DNA from: an uncultured Christensenella sp.
GTDB lineage: Bacteria; Bacillota; Clostridia; Christensenellales; Borkfalkiaceae
DNA: 64,000 bases
Assembly: GCA_910585705.1 (NCBI GenBank)
Contig: CAJUER010000002.1
Span: 310,001 to 374,000, forward strand
Direction of reading: 5' to 3'
The position numbers were made by a program, and so were the translations under genes. How positions within the stretch are numbered: position 1 is the stretch's first letter; each line of letters starts with the position of its first letter. The notes beneath the pieces are model-generated. The model worked only from the letters and a program-made list of their open reading frames with translations, did not search any database and was not told the DNA's origin. This document shows, in pieces, positions 1 through 7,684 of this stretch.

Positions 1-623
1 CTAAAATTAAAGTATACAAGATGGACGGCAGTGAGGCCGGCACGATAGATTTAAACGAAAAGGTATTCGGCGCAGAGTACAACGAGGCGCTTATTCACCA
101 GGCGGTAGTTACGCGTTTAGCCAACGAAAGACAGGGCACGAAATCCACGCTCACCCGTACGGAAGTCAGGGGCGGCGGCAGAAAGCCTTGGAGACAGAAG
201 GGCACGGGTAACGCGCGTCAGGGCTCTATCAGGGCTCCGCAGTGGATTAAGGGCGGCGTAGTGTTCGCTCCCAAGAGCCGCGACTTTTCAAAGGATATGA
301 ACAAAAAGGCGAAGGCGGCGGCGCTTGTTTCCGCTCTCTCCAAAAAGGTAGCCGACGGCGAACTGCTGGTTATAGACAAACTTGCGGTTAAAGACGGCAA
401 AACTAAGGAAATGGAAGCGTTCAGAAAGGCGTTGAAGCTTGAAAAGAGTGCTGTTGTCGTAATGGATAACGACGATATAAAAGTTATCCGCGCGGCAAAA
501 AACATTCAGAAGTTTTCGACTTTGCCCGTAGCGCAGATTTCCACTTACGAAGTGGTTGCCAACTCCAAAGTGATACTCACTAAGGACGCGGTCAAGAAAA
601 TAGAGGAGGTCTACGGAGAATAA
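1..623 (+). CDS. rplD: 50S ribosomal protein L4 (5' end outside window)
   Basis: L4 is an early-assembly 23S rRNA-binding protein lining the exit tunnel. The reading frame is open from base 3 and the residues before the first visible Met (KIKVYK, then MDGSEAG) match the usual L4 N-terminus, so the real start lies upstream of the window and the Met at base 21 is internal. About 206 residues are visible. The GGRKPWRQKGTGNARQGS loop that reaches the tunnel is intact. The stop codon overlaps the rplW start by one base (TAATG), which suggests translational coupling. Confidence 0.96.
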   Translation, partial: KIKVYKMDGSEAGTIDLNEKVFGAEYNEALIHQAVVTRLANERQGTKSTLTRTEVRGGGRKPWRQKGTGNARQGSIRAPQWIKGGVVFAPKSRDFSKDMNKKAKAAALVSALSKKVADGELLVIDKLAVKDGKTKEMEAFRKALKLEKSAVVVMDNDDIKVIRAAKNIQKFSTLPVAQISTYEVVANSKVILTKDAVKKIEEVYGE

Positions 624-913
624 TGTTGGCGGAAGATATAATTTTGAAACCCCTCCTCACGGAAAAGGGTTACGACGGAATAGCCGACAAAAAGTACACG
701 TTCATCGTAGCTAAGTCGGCAAACAAGACGCAGATTAAACTTGCCGTGGAAAAACTGTTCAACGTAAGCGTTGAAAGCGTAAACACCGTAAACTGCAAAG
801 GTAAGTTAAAAAGAATGGGCAGAAATCAAGGATACACGCCCGACTACAAGAAGGCAATCGTTCAGCTTAAAGCTGACTCTAAGGCGATTGAGTACTTCAA
901 CTCGTTATCGTAA
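623..913 (+). CDS. rplW: 50S ribosomal protein L23
   Basis: L23 sits at the tunnel exit and is the docking site for trigger factor and SRP. The 96-residue product has the family's usual length and motifs (ILKPLLTEKGY near the N-terminus, YTFIVAKSANKTQIKLAVEKLFNVSVESVNT in the middle, of which the TEK and NK..I..AVE positions are typical). The ATG overlaps the rplD stop by one base and the Shine-Dalgarno GGAGG lies inside the end of rplD. It is followed 12 bases later by rplB. Confidence 0.97.
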   Translation: MLAEDIILKPLLTEKGYDGIADKKYTFIVAKSANKTQIKLAVEKLFNVSVESVNTVNCKGKLKRMGRNQGYTPDYKKAIVQLKADSKAIEYFNSLS

Positions 914-925
914 GGAGACGGAAAA

Positions 926-1753
926 ATGGCAGTAAAAAGGTATAAACCCACCTCCCCCGCGCGCCGTTTTATGACGGTGAGCGCGTACACGGAGCTTTCA
1001 GGCGACAAACCCGAAAGAAGCTTACTTCACGATAAGCGCAAATCGGGCGGCAGAAACAATCAGGGCAAAATAACCGTTCGTCATATCGGCGGCGGCAACA
1101 AAACCAAATACAGAATAATCGATTTCAAGCGTAATAAGGACGGTATACCCGCAACGGTTAAGTCCGTTCAGTACGACCCCAACAGGTCGGCGCACATCGC
1201 GCTTCTCGCTTACGCAGACGGCGAAAAGAGATACATTCTCGCGCCCGTCGGACTTACGGTAGGCGACAAGGTGCTTTCGGGTGCGGGCGCGGACATCAAG
1301 GCGGGCAACTGCCTTCCTCTTTCGGAAATCCCCGTAGGTACGGTAGTCCACGCAATCGAAATGCAGCCCGGACGCGGCGCGCAGATTGCGAGAGCGGCAG
1401 GAATTTCCGCGCAGATTATGGCAAAAGAGGGCGCGTACGCGACTTTGAAGATGCCTTCCGGCGAAATGAGACTCGTTCCCGTTAAGTGCAAGGCAACCGT
1501 AGGGCAGGTCGGCAACGTAGAGCACGAAATTATACGCGTCGGCAAAGCCGGCAAAACCCGTCATCTCGGCGTTAAGCCTACCGTCAGAGGCTCGGTTATG
1601 AACCCTAACGACCACCCTCACGGCGGCGGTGAAGGTAAGAGCCCTGTCGGACACGCAGGTCCTATGACCCCTTGGGGCAAGCCTGCTCTCGGCTATAAGA
1701 CGAGAAAGAAGAAGAACCCTACTTCCAAGTTTATCTTGAAGAGAATTAATTAA
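926..1753 (+). CDS. rplB: 50S ribosomal protein L2
   Basis: L2 binds 23S rRNA at the subunit interface near the peptidyl transferase centre. The 275-residue length is standard. The N-terminal SPARRFMTV and GGRNNQGKITVRHIGGG segments and the C-terminal HPHGGGEGKSPVG loop with the conserved histidine are present. The start at 926 has AAGGAGACGG upstream. Long open frames on the opposite strand across this gene are codon-bias shadows. Confidence 0.98.
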   Translation: MAVKRYKPTSPARRFMTVSAYTELSGDKPERSLLHDKRKSGGRNNQGKITVRHIGGGNKTKYRIIDFKRNKDGIPATVKSVQYDPNRSAHIALLAYADGEKRYILAPVGLTVGDKVLSGAGADIKAGNCLPLSEIPVGTVVHAIEMQPGRGAQIARAAGISAQIMAKEGAYATLKMPSGEMRLVPVKCKATVGQVGNVEHEIIRVGKAGKTRHLGVKPTVRGSVMNPNDHPHGGGEGKSPVGHAGPMTPWGKPALGYKTRKKKNPTSKFILKRIN

Positions 1754-1767
1754 AGGAGGAATAAAAA

Positions 1768-2040
1768 ATGTCAAGAAGCGTTAAAAAAGGACCTTATGCC
1801 GAAGAAAGACTTATGGCAAGAATCGAGGCGATGAACGCTGCCGGCGAGAAGAAAGTCGTAAAGACTTGGTCGCGCGCGACAACGATATTCCCCCAGATGG
1901 TAGGGCACACTATTGCTGTTTACGACGGGAGAAAACACGTTCCCGTATATGTAACCGAAGATATGGTCGGCTGCAAGCTCGGCGAGTTTGCTCCCACCAG
2001 AACGTTCAAGGGGCACGCGGCGAAGACCGCCAAGAAGTAA
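1768..2040 (+). CDS. rpsS: 30S ribosomal protein S19
   Basis: S19 binds the head of the 30S subunit together with S13 and contacts the A-site tRNA region. The 90-residue protein begins MSRSVKKGPY and contains TWSRATTIFPQMVGHTIAVYDGRKHVPVYV, with the conserved SR.S.I.P.M.G..I.V..G pattern. AAAGGAGG precedes the ATG by a normal distance. The stop is followed after 11 bases by rplV. Confidence 0.97.
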   Translation: MSRSVKKGPYAEERLMARIEAMNAAGEKKVVKTWSRATTIFPQMVGHTIAVYDGRKHVPVYVTEDMVGCKLGEFAPTRTFKGHAAKTAKK

Positions 2041-2051
2041 GGAGTTGAACT

Positions 2052-2441
2052 ATGGCAAGCAATATGAATAAGAAAACGGAAAGAATTGCCGCCACTAAGG
2101 ATAAGCGTCCTTACGCAACGGCGAAGTATTTAAGACTTTCCCCCTATAAAGTTAGAACGGTGCTCGCACTCATTCGCGGCAAAAGCGTCGAGCAGGCAGA
2201 AGCTATTCTGACCTATTGCGACAAGGGCGGCAGTGCGGAAGTTAAAAAGGTTCTGCTTTCCGCTGCAGCCAATGCGGAGCATAACAAGGGCATGGACAGA
2301 GGCGACCTTTTCGTTGCCGAAGCGTATGCGGACGGCGGTCCTCACTTAAAGAGAATGCAGCCCGTTTCCAAAGGACGCGGACATGCGATATTGAAGAGAA
2401 CGAGCCATGTAACCGTAATACTCGACGTAAAGAAGGTTTAA
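2052..2441 (+). CDS. rplV: 50S ribosomal protein L22
   Basis: L22 lines the exit tunnel with L4; its beta-hairpin is the site of macrolide resistance changes in many bacteria. The 129-residue product has the core AKYLRLSPYKVRTVLALIRGK and a hairpin region around residues 90-115 (RMQPVSKGRGHAILKRTSHVTVIL). The N-terminal 20 residues are lysine-rich and slightly longer than in E. coli. GGAG at 2040-2043 supports the ATG at 2052; an in-frame ATG at 2064 lacks its own ribosome site. Confidence 0.97.
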   Translation: MASNMNKKTERIAATKDKRPYATAKYLRLSPYKVRTVLALIRGKSVEQAEAILTYCDKGGSAEVKKVLLSAAANAEHNKGMDRGDLFVAEAYADGGPHLKRMQPVSKGRGHAILKRTSHVTVILDVKKV

Positions 2442-2452
2442 GGAGAAGAGAT

Positions 2453-3124
2453 ATGGGACAGAAAGTTAATCCTCACGGTTTGAGAGTGGGTATAATAACC
2501 CCTTGGGATACCCAGTGGTTTGCAGACAAGAAAAGCTTTTCCGCAAATCTTAAAGAAGATAACGAAATCCGCACCTTCTTAAAAAAGAAGTATTATGACG
2601 CGGCGATAAGCAAAATAACCATTGTCAGAGCGGCAAATAAGGTTGAAGTAGGCATCTATACGGGTCGTCCCGGCGTGCTTATCGGTAAAGCGGGTTCGGA
2701 AATCGAAATAATAAAGAAGGACCTTGCAAAGCTCACGGGCGGCAAGGCTATCATAATCAACGTTAGAAAGATTGAAAAAATCGATCAGGACGCACAGCTT
2801 GTTGCGGAGGCGGTTGCTTCCCAGCTTGAAAAGCGCGTGTCGTACAGAAGGGCTGTCAAACAGCAGATTTCCAAAGTATACAAGACGGGCGTCAAGGGTG
2901 TAAAAATCACCGTCGGCGGCAGACTTGACGGCAGGGAAATCGCGGGCAGCGAAAGCTATCACGAGGGTTCGATTCCTCTTCAGACTATACGCGCGGACAT
3001 AGATTACGGCTTCGCGGAAGCGCACACCACTTTCGGCGTGCTCGGCGTAAAGTGCTGGATTTACAAGGGCGAAGTCCTGACCGGCGCGAAGAAGCTGATA
3101 ATCTCGGACGGAGGCGAAGAATAA
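2453..3124 (+). CDS. rpsC: 30S ribosomal protein S3
   Basis: S3 forms part of the mRNA entry helicase site with S4 and S5. The 223-residue sequence starts MGQKVNPHGLRVGI and has the KH-type motif VLIGKAGSEIEIIKK near residues 75-90 and the GVKGVKITVGGRLDGREIAGSE region in the C-terminal domain. GGAGAAGAG lies 5' of the ATG. One base separates the stop from rplP. Confidence 0.98.
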   Translation: MGQKVNPHGLRVGIITPWDTQWFADKKSFSANLKEDNEIRTFLKKKYYDAAISKITIVRAANKVEVGIYTGRPGVLIGKAGSEIEIIKKDLAKLTGGKAIIINVRKIEKIDQDAQLVAEAVASQLEKRVSYRRAVKQQISKVYKTGVKGVKITVGGRLDGREIAGSESYHEGSIPLQTIRADIDYGFAEAHTTFGVLGVKCWIYKGEVLTGAKKLIISDGGEE

Positions 3125-3125
3125 T

Positions 3126-3560
3126 ATGTTAATCCCCAAGAGAGTTAAAAGAAGAAGACAGCATCGCGGCAGAATGAAGGGCAAGGCTCAAAAGGGCAAC
3201 GTAATCGCTTACGGCGAATACGGACTTGTTGCGGAAGAATGTGCGTGGATAACCTCGAATCAGATCGAGGCTGCCCGTATCGCAATGACGAGATTCATCA
3301 AGCGCGGCGGTAAAGTCTGGATAGATATTTTCCCTCATAAGCCCATTACCAAGAAGCCTGCGGAAACGCGCATGGGCTCCGGTAAAGGCTCAGTTGAGTA
3401 TTGGGTAGCGGTAGTTAAACCCGGCAGAGTAATGTTCGAAATGGCGGGCGTTGCCGAAGACGTTGCAAGGGAAGCAATGCGACTTGCAAGCCACAAGCTG
3501 CCCATTAAATGCAAATTTGTAAAGAAAGAAGTTGAAGGCGGTGAGGCTAATGAAGGCTAA
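3126..3560 (+). CDS. rplP: 50S ribosomal protein L16
   Basis: L16 is a late-assembly protein organising the A-site finger and tRNA elbow contacts. The 144-residue product begins MLIPKRVKRRRQHRGRMKG and contains the conserved FPHKPITKKPAETRMGSGKG loop around residues 75-92. The C-terminal 11 bases overlap rpmC, consistent with coupled translation in this operon. Confidence 0.97.
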   Translation: MLIPKRVKRRRQHRGRMKGKAQKGNVIAYGEYGLVAEECAWITSNQIEAARIAMTRFIKRGGKVWIDIFPHKPITKKPAETRMGSGKGSVEYWVAVVKPGRVMFEMAGVAEDVAREAMRLASHKLPIKCKFVKKEVEGGEANEG

Positions 3561-3744
3561 GGAAATTGTCAATTTAAGCGACGAAGAACTCGACGCGAAG
3601 CTCAAAGAGCTTAAAAGCGAGCTTTTCAATCTCCGTTTCCGCCACGCAAGCGGTCAGCTTGAGAACCCTTTGTCGATAAACCTCGTAAAAAAGGATATCG
3701 CGCGCGTAAACACGGTAATCCGTGCAAGGCAGTTGAAGTCGTAA
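3550..3744 (+). CDS. rpmC: 50S ribosomal protein L29
   Basis: L29 is a small two-helix protein at the tunnel exit next to L23. I place the start at the ATG at 3550 (MKAKEIVNLSDEEL), giving 64 residues; the longer frame from 3532 adds six residues with no homology expectation. The motif LFNLRFRHASGQLENP is diagnostic. The gene starts inside the last codons of rplP, with a GGCGGTGAGG purine stretch as ribosome site. Confidence 0.95.
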   Translation: MKAKEIVNLSDEELDAKLKELKSELFNLRFRHASGQLENPLSINLVKKDIARVNTVIRARQLKS

Positions 3745-3757
3745 GGAGGCAGGAATT

Positions 3758-4015
3758 ATGGAAGAGAGAAACCTTCGTAAAGAGAGAGTGGGTATAGTAG
3801 TTTCGGACAAAATGGACAAGACGGTAGTCGTTGCCGTAACCGAAAAAGCAAAGCACCCCCTTTATAAAAAGACTATAACGAAAACCACCCGCTTCAAGGC
3901 GCACGACGAAAAGAACGAGTGCGGCGAGGGCGATAAAGTAAGAATCGTGGAAACCCGCAAGCTGTCGAAAGACAAGAACTGGCGAGTTGCCGAAATAGTC
4001 GAAAAAGCGAAATAA
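3758..4015 (+). CDS. rpsQ: 30S ribosomal protein S17
   Basis: S17 is an OB-fold primary 16S rRNA-binding protein. The 85-residue product has the family pattern RVGIVVSDKMDKTVVVAVTEKAKHPLYKK and the C-terminal GDKVRIVETRKLSKDKNWRV. GGAGG at 3744-3748 serves the ATG. It is followed by the longest spacer of the spc part of the operon (126 bases), which folds into a bulged hairpin. Confidence 0.97.
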   Translation: MEERNLRKERVGIVVSDKMDKTVVVAVTEKAKHPLYKKTITKTTRFKAHDEKNECGEGDKVRIVETRKLSKDKNWRVAEIVEKAK

Positions 4016-4033
4016 TTATTCAATAAAAGTTAT

Positions 4034-4100
4034 GATTGCGTATTCCGGCGTACAATGGAGAACGGGGCGCTCACCCCGCTTATGTGTGCGCGGCGCAATC
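4034..4100 (+). promoter_or_regulatory. Folded spacer between rpsQ and rplN
   Basis: The spacer contains a nested imperfect stem-loop: GATTGCG (4034-4040) pairs with CGCAATC (4094-4100); CCGGCGTACA (4045-4054) pairs with TGTGTGCGCGG (4083-4093) with one bulged G and two G-U pairs; CGGGG (4063-4067) pairs with CCCCG (4074-4078) around a six-base loop. There is no U-run, so it is not an intrinsic terminator. A role as an r-protein binding site or RNA processing site is an inference. Confidence 0.55.
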
Positions 4101-4141
4101 CTCTGCAAGTTGTAAGTTCAAATATTTAAGGAGAATTATTT

Positions 4142-4510
4142 ATGATACAACCCCAGACAAGGCTCAAAGCCGCAGACAACAGCGGCGCGAAAGAGCTTAT
4201 GTGTATAAAGGTGTTGGGCGGCTCTTTCAGAAAGACCGCGAACATCGGCGACGTTATCGTGTGCTCCGTTAAAACCGCAACGCCCGGCGGCGCGGTAAAG
4301 AAAGGCGAAGTAGTTAAAGCGGTAATCGTGCGCACGAGCAAAGGTATAAGACGCGACGACGGCACTTACATCGCATTCGACGATAATGCTGCCGTAATAA
4401 TCGGAAACAACCAGGAACCGCGCGGAACGCGTATTTTCGGACCGATTGCAAGAGAATTGAGAGAGAAGAACTATATGAAGATAATCTCTCTCGCACCCGA
4501 AGTTCTGTAA
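4142..4510 (+). CDS. rplN: 50S ribosomal protein L14
   Basis: L14 is a conserved interface protein that contacts 16S helix 14 and the silencing factor RsfS. The 122-residue sequence begins MIQPQTRLKAADNSGAKELMCIKVLGG and ends with FGPIARELREKNYMKIISLAPEVL, exactly as expected. AAGGAGAATTATT places a good ribosome site before 4142. It restarts the tight gene packing after the folded spacer. Confidence 0.98.
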   Translation: MIQPQTRLKAADNSGAKELMCIKVLGGSFRKTANIGDVIVCSVKTATPGGAVKKGEVVKAVIVRTSKGIRRDDGTYIAFDDNAAVIIGNNQEPRGTRIFGPIARELREKNYMKIISLAPEVL

Positions 4511-4522
4511 AGGAGAAAAGCA

Positions 4523-4948
4523 ATGAACGTAAAAGTTAACGATACCGTGCTGGTACTTGCCGGCAAATATAAAAACAAAACGGGCAAAGTTATCGCGGCT
4601 TCTCCCAAACAGGGCACCGTTACGGTTGAGGGCGTAAACATCCACAAGAAGTCGAAGAAGGCAAGAAAGGCGAACGAAGTTTCGCAGATAGTCGAAATCG
4701 AGGCGCCCCTTGACGTTTCCAACGTAATGGTTATATGCGGCGCATGCTCGAAGGCAATCCGCGTTAAGTATAACGTGGAAGGAAAAAAGAAATACAGAGT
4801 CTGCCCCAAATGCGGCGCAACGCTTGACAAGGCGTACAGCGGCAAGGCAGGCAAAACCACGAAGGCGGCGGAGGAAGCTCCTAAAAAGCGCGTAAGAAAG
4901 CGCGCCAAGAAGGAAGACGAAGCGGCTTCGGGAGATAAGGCTGAATAA
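4523..4948 (+). CDS. rplX: 50S ribosomal protein L24, zinc-ribbon form with basic tail
   Basis: L24 is an assembly initiator near the tunnel exit. Residues 1-60 carry the KOW motif (DTVLVLAGKYKNKTGKVIAA). Residues about 72-95 carry CGAC and CPKCG pairs, a complete four-cysteine zinc ribbon as in other cysteine-containing L24 proteins. The product is 141 residues, longer than the usual 100-110, because of a Lys/Arg/Glu-rich tail (about residues 110-141). GGAGAAAAGCA precedes the ATG. Confidence 0.96.
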   Translation: MNVKVNDTVLVLAGKYKNKTGKVIAASPKQGTVTVEGVNIHKKSKKARKANEVSQIVEIEAPLDVSNVMVICGACSKAIRVKYNVEGKKKYRVCPKCGATLDKAYSGKAGKTTKAAEEAPKKRVRKRAKKEDEAASGDKAE

Positions 4949-4959
4949 GGAGGTACGGT

Positions 4960-5523
4960 ATGGCTAAGAAAGAAAAAGTATACGCGTCGCGCGTAATCGA
5001 AAATTATGAAAAAGAAGTCGTGCCTGCACTCACAAAGAAATTCGGCTACAAAAATCCGATGCAGGTACCCAAGCTCGTTAAAATAGTAATCAGCTCGGGT
5101 TTAGGCGATATAAAGGACAATGCAAAATCCATTCAGATAGCACAGAACGAACTTAAAACCATTACGGGACAGCAGCCCGTTCTGACCAAAGCGAAGAAGT
5201 CCGTCGCAAACTTCAAGGTGCGCGAGGGTATGCCCATAGGACTTAAAGTTACGCTTCGCGGCAAAATGATGTGCGATTTCTACGACAAGTTCGTGTCCAT
5301 CGCGCTTCCGCGCGTGCGCGACTTCCGCGGAGTTCCCGCCGACAGTTTCGACGGCAAGGGCAACTACTGTATGGGCGTTAAAGAGCAGCTCATCTTCCCC
5401 GAAATCCAGTACGATCAGGTTGAGAAGATAAGGGGCTTCGACGTATGCTTTGTAACGACTGCAAAGACGGACGAAGAAGCGAGAGAGCTTTTAAGGGCGA
5501 TGGGAATGCCCTTCAAGAAGTAA
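4960..5523 (+). CDS. rplE: 50S ribosomal protein L5
   Basis: L5 binds 5S rRNA and contacts P-site tRNA. The 187-residue product has the typical pattern KNPMQVPKLVKIVISSGLGD, TGQQPVLTKAKKSVANFKVREGMPIG and RDFRGVPADSFDGKGNY. AAGGAGGTACGGT precedes the ATG. Nine bases separate it from the S14 gene. Confidence 0.98.
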   Translation: MAKKEKVYASRVIENYEKEVVPALTKKFGYKNPMQVPKLVKIVISSGLGDIKDNAKSIQIAQNELKTITGQQPVLTKAKKSVANFKVREGMPIGLKVTLRGKMMCDFYDKFVSIALPRVRDFRGVPADSFDGKGNYCMGVKEQLIFPEIQYDQVEKIRGFDVCFVTTAKTDEEARELLRAMGMPFKK

Positions 5524-5532
5524 GGAGAAGTT

Positions 5533-5718
5533 ATGGCAAAGAAAGCAATGATAAACAAGCAGCAGAAGCCTGCTAAATACTCTACGAGAGCGTATACCAG
5601 ATGTTCCATTTGCGGCAGACCCCATTCCGTTCTGCGCAAATACGGAGTATGCCGTATTTGTTTCAGGAACCTTGCTTACAAGGGACAGATTCCCGGCGTA
5701 AAGAAATCGAGTTGGTAA
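5533..5718 (+). CDS. rpsZ: 30S ribosomal protein S14, zinc type
   Basis: This is the short form of S14: 61 residues, MAKKAMINKQQKPAKYSTRAYTRC followed by CSICG and CRICF pairs spaced for one structural zinc. The C-terminus LAYKGQIPGVKKSSW is the standard ending. Short zinc S14 is the normal form in most Clostridia and other Gram-positives; no cysteine-free paralogue is in the window. Confidence 0.97.
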   Translation: MAKKAMINKQQKPAKYSTRAYTRCSICGRPHSVLRKYGVCRICFRNLAYKGQIPGVKKSSW

Positions 5719-5737
5719 GAGGGAGGTAAGAAAAGTT

Positions 5738-6127
5738 ATGACAGATCCCATAGCAGATATGCTCACACGCATCAGAAATGCGTTGATGGTTAATAAAGAC
5801 ACGGTTGAGGTTCCCTCATCCAATATGAAGAAAGCAATCGCGGATATTATGCTTAAAGAAGGTTATATCTCCGACGTAAAGCTCGTTGAGGACGGTTTTG
5901 CCGGCACGCTTCAGATTACGCTTAAATATGCGAATAAGCACTCCGTTATAAACGGGCTCAAAAGAGTTTCCAAACCCGGTCTGAGAACTTATGCAGGCGT
6001 TGAAAATATGCCCAAAGTTTTGAACGGTCTTGGAATTGCGGTGCTTTCCACGAACAAAGGAATAATGACAGACAGGCAGGCAAAGGCTGCGAACGTTGGC
6101 GGCGAAGTGCTTTGCTACATCTGGTAA
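5738..6127 (+). CDS. rpsH: 30S ribosomal protein S8
   Basis: S8 binds 16S helix 21 and, in E. coli, represses its own operon. The 129-residue product starts MTDPIADMLTRIRNALM and has the C-terminal STNKGIMTDRQAKAANVGGEVLCYIW, diagnostic for S8. GGGAGGTAAGAAAAGTT precedes the ATG. Confidence 0.98.
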   Translation: MTDPIADMLTRIRNALMVNKDTVEVPSSNMKKAIADIMLKEGYISDVKLVEDGFAGTLQITLKYANKHSVINGLKRVSKPGLRTYAGVENMPKVLNGLGIAVLSTNKGIMTDRQAKAANVGGEVLCYIW

Positions 6128-6142
6128 GGAGGTAATTTAGAT

Positions 6143-6691
6143 ATGTCAAGAATAGGTAAATTACCCGTTGCGGTTCCCGCAGGCGTTACCATTACGTTCG
6201 AGAACGGACTTCTCACCGTAAAGGGCGCAAAGGGTACGCTCACCCAGAAAGTAGTGGGCGACATCGATATTAAGGTCGAAGGCGCGGAAGCACACGTTTT
6301 GAAAACTGCCGAAAGCGCGGGCGCAGACGCAAAGCACGGACTTTACCGCGCACTGCTCCACAATATGGTTGTCGGCGTTTCTCAGGGCTATTCCAAAACC
6401 CTCAAAGTAAACGGCGTCGGCTGGAAGGTTGCAAAGCAGGGCAGCAAAGTCGTGCTTAACGTAGGTTTTTCGCACCCCGTCGATTTCCCCGAAATCGCCG
6501 GCATCAAGCTCGAATGTCCTACTCCCAACGAGATAGTCGTTTCGGGTATAGATAAGACAGTTGTCGGTCAGGTTGCGGCAAACATCAGAAAAATAAGAGT
6601 TCCCGAACCCTATCACGGATACGGAATCGCTTACAGCGACGAAGTAATCGAAAGAAAGGAAGGCAAGACGGGAGGCAAGGGCAAGAAGTAA
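6143..6691 (+). CDS. rplF: 50S ribosomal protein L6
   Basis: L6 lies at the base of the L7/L12 stalk near the sarcin-ricin loop. The 182-residue product has two alpha-beta domains; MSRIGKLPVAVPAGV at the start and RKIRVPEPYHGYGIAYSDEVIERKEGKTGGKGKK at the end fit the family. AAGGAGGTAATTTAGAT precedes the ATG. It is followed by a 64-base spacer with two hairpins before rplR. Confidence 0.98.
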   Translation: MSRIGKLPVAVPAGVTITFENGLLTVKGAKGTLTQKVVGDIDIKVEGAEAHVLKTAESAGADAKHGLYRALLHNMVVGVSQGYSKTLKVNGVGWKVAKQGSKVVLNVGFSHPVDFPEIAGIKLECPTPNEIVVSGIDKTVVGQVAANIRKIRVPEPYHGYGIAYSDEVIERKEGKTGGKGKK

Positions 6692-6694
6692 TTT

Positions 6695-6735
6695 CCGTAA
6701 ATATTTTACGGCAAGGATATACCGCTTTATGCGGT
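6695..6735 (+). promoter_or_regulatory. Twin hairpins between rplF and rplR
   Basis: Two perfect small hairpins occupy the spacer: CCGTAAA/TTTACGG (6695-6701 with 6705-6711, three-base loop) and ACCGC/GCGGT (6721-6725 with 6731-6735, five-base loop). Neither is followed by a U-run. They end 5-10 bases before the rplR ribosome site, so an effect on L18 translation or message stability is possible but unproven. Confidence 0.45.
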
Positions 6736-6755
6736 TAATTGCTCGGAGGATTATT

Positions 6756-7124
6756 ATGATTAATAAAATTGATAAAAACAAGGAAAGACAGCGCCGCCAT
6801 TTAAGAGTGCGCAAAAAGGTTTCGGGCACGGCGGCAACTCCCCGTCTTTGCATTTACAGAAGTCTTAACCACGTTTACGCGCAGGTTATCGACGACGTAA
6901 AGGGCGTAACTCTCTGCTCGGCTTCCACGCTTGAAAAGGACGTGAAGGCGGCGATTAAGGATATGAACAAGACCGACGCTTCCAAAGTCGTAGGCAAAAA
7001 GGTTGCCGAAAAGGCAATAGCGAAGGGCGTTAAGGAAGTCGTGTTCGACAGGGGCGGATACCTTTACACGGGCCGCGTACAGGCAGTAGCGGACGGCGCG
7101 AGAGAAGCCGGACTTAATTTCTAA
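6756..7124 (+). CDS. rplR: 50S ribosomal protein L18
   Basis: L18 carries 5S rRNA into the large subunit. I start it at the ATG at 6756 (MINKIDKNKERQRRHLRVRKKVSGT), which has GGAGGATTATT directly upstream; the frame is open nine codons further but that part falls in the hairpin spacer. The 122-residue length and the ending VVFDRGGYLYTGRVQAVADGAREAGLNF are standard. Confidence 0.96.
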   Translation: MINKIDKNKERQRRHLRVRKKVSGTAATPRLCIYRSLNHVYAQVIDDVKGVTLCSASTLEKDVKAAIKDMNKTDASKVVGKKVAEKAIAKGVKEVVFDRGGYLYTGRVQAVADGAREAGLNF

Positions 7125-7136
7125 TAGGAGCTTATC

Positions 7137-7673
7137 ATGGAAGAAAAGAGAGAAAGACCTGCAAGAAGAAACAACGACAGAAGAAGGCAGGAAGACGACG
7201 GCTTAATCAAAAAGCTCATTCAGGTTAACAGAGTCAGCAAAACCGTAAAAGGCGGCAGAAATATGCGTTTCGCGGCTCTCGTTGTGGTCGGTGACGGAAA
7301 CGGCTCGGTAGGCTACGGCATGGGTAAGAGCAAGGAAGTTCCCGAAGCAATCGAAAAGGCTACGGCTCAGGCAAAGAAGAATATGCGTAAAGTTGCGTTG
7401 AAGGGTACGTCAATCCCCCACATCGTTACTGGCGTGTTCGGCAGAGGCTCCGTTCTTATGATGCCTGCATCGGAAGGTACCGGCGTTATCGCGGGCGGTC
7501 CCGTCCGTGCGGTTATGGAAGCGGCAGGCGTGAAGGACGTCAGAACGAAGTCGCACGGCACTTCCAACCCCATTAACTGCGTAAAGGCAGCCGTTTGCGG
7601 CTTGTTCGAGCTTATGTCTCCCGAAGACATTGCTCAGGCACGCGGTAAAAGCGTAGAAGAATTATCTATTTAA
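7137..7673 (+). CDS. rpsE: 30S ribosomal protein S5
   Basis: S5 contributes to the mRNA entry site and decoding fidelity. The 178-residue product has the double-stranded RNA-binding fold (KLIQVNRVSKTVKGGRNMRFAALVVVGDGNGSVGYG, around residues 24-60) and the GTGVIAGGPVRAVMEAAGVKDV helix. The N-terminal 20 residues are Arg/Glu-rich. TAGGAGCTTATC precedes the ATG. Confidence 0.98.
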   Translation: MEEKRERPARRNNDRRRQEDDGLIKKLIQVNRVSKTVKGGRNMRFAALVVVGDGNGSVGYGMGKSKEVPEAIEKATAQAKKNMRKVALKGTSIPHIVTGVFGRGSVLMMPASEGTGVIAGGPVRAVMEAAGVKDVRTKSHGTSNPINCVKAAVCGLFELMSPEDIAQARGKSVEELSI

Positions 7674-7684
7674 CGGAGGCGGTT

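Noticed and set aside
1022..1774. Long opposite-strand frame across rplB
   Set aside because: It mirrors the codon bias of L2, has no ribosome site and its product is low-complexity without family motifs.
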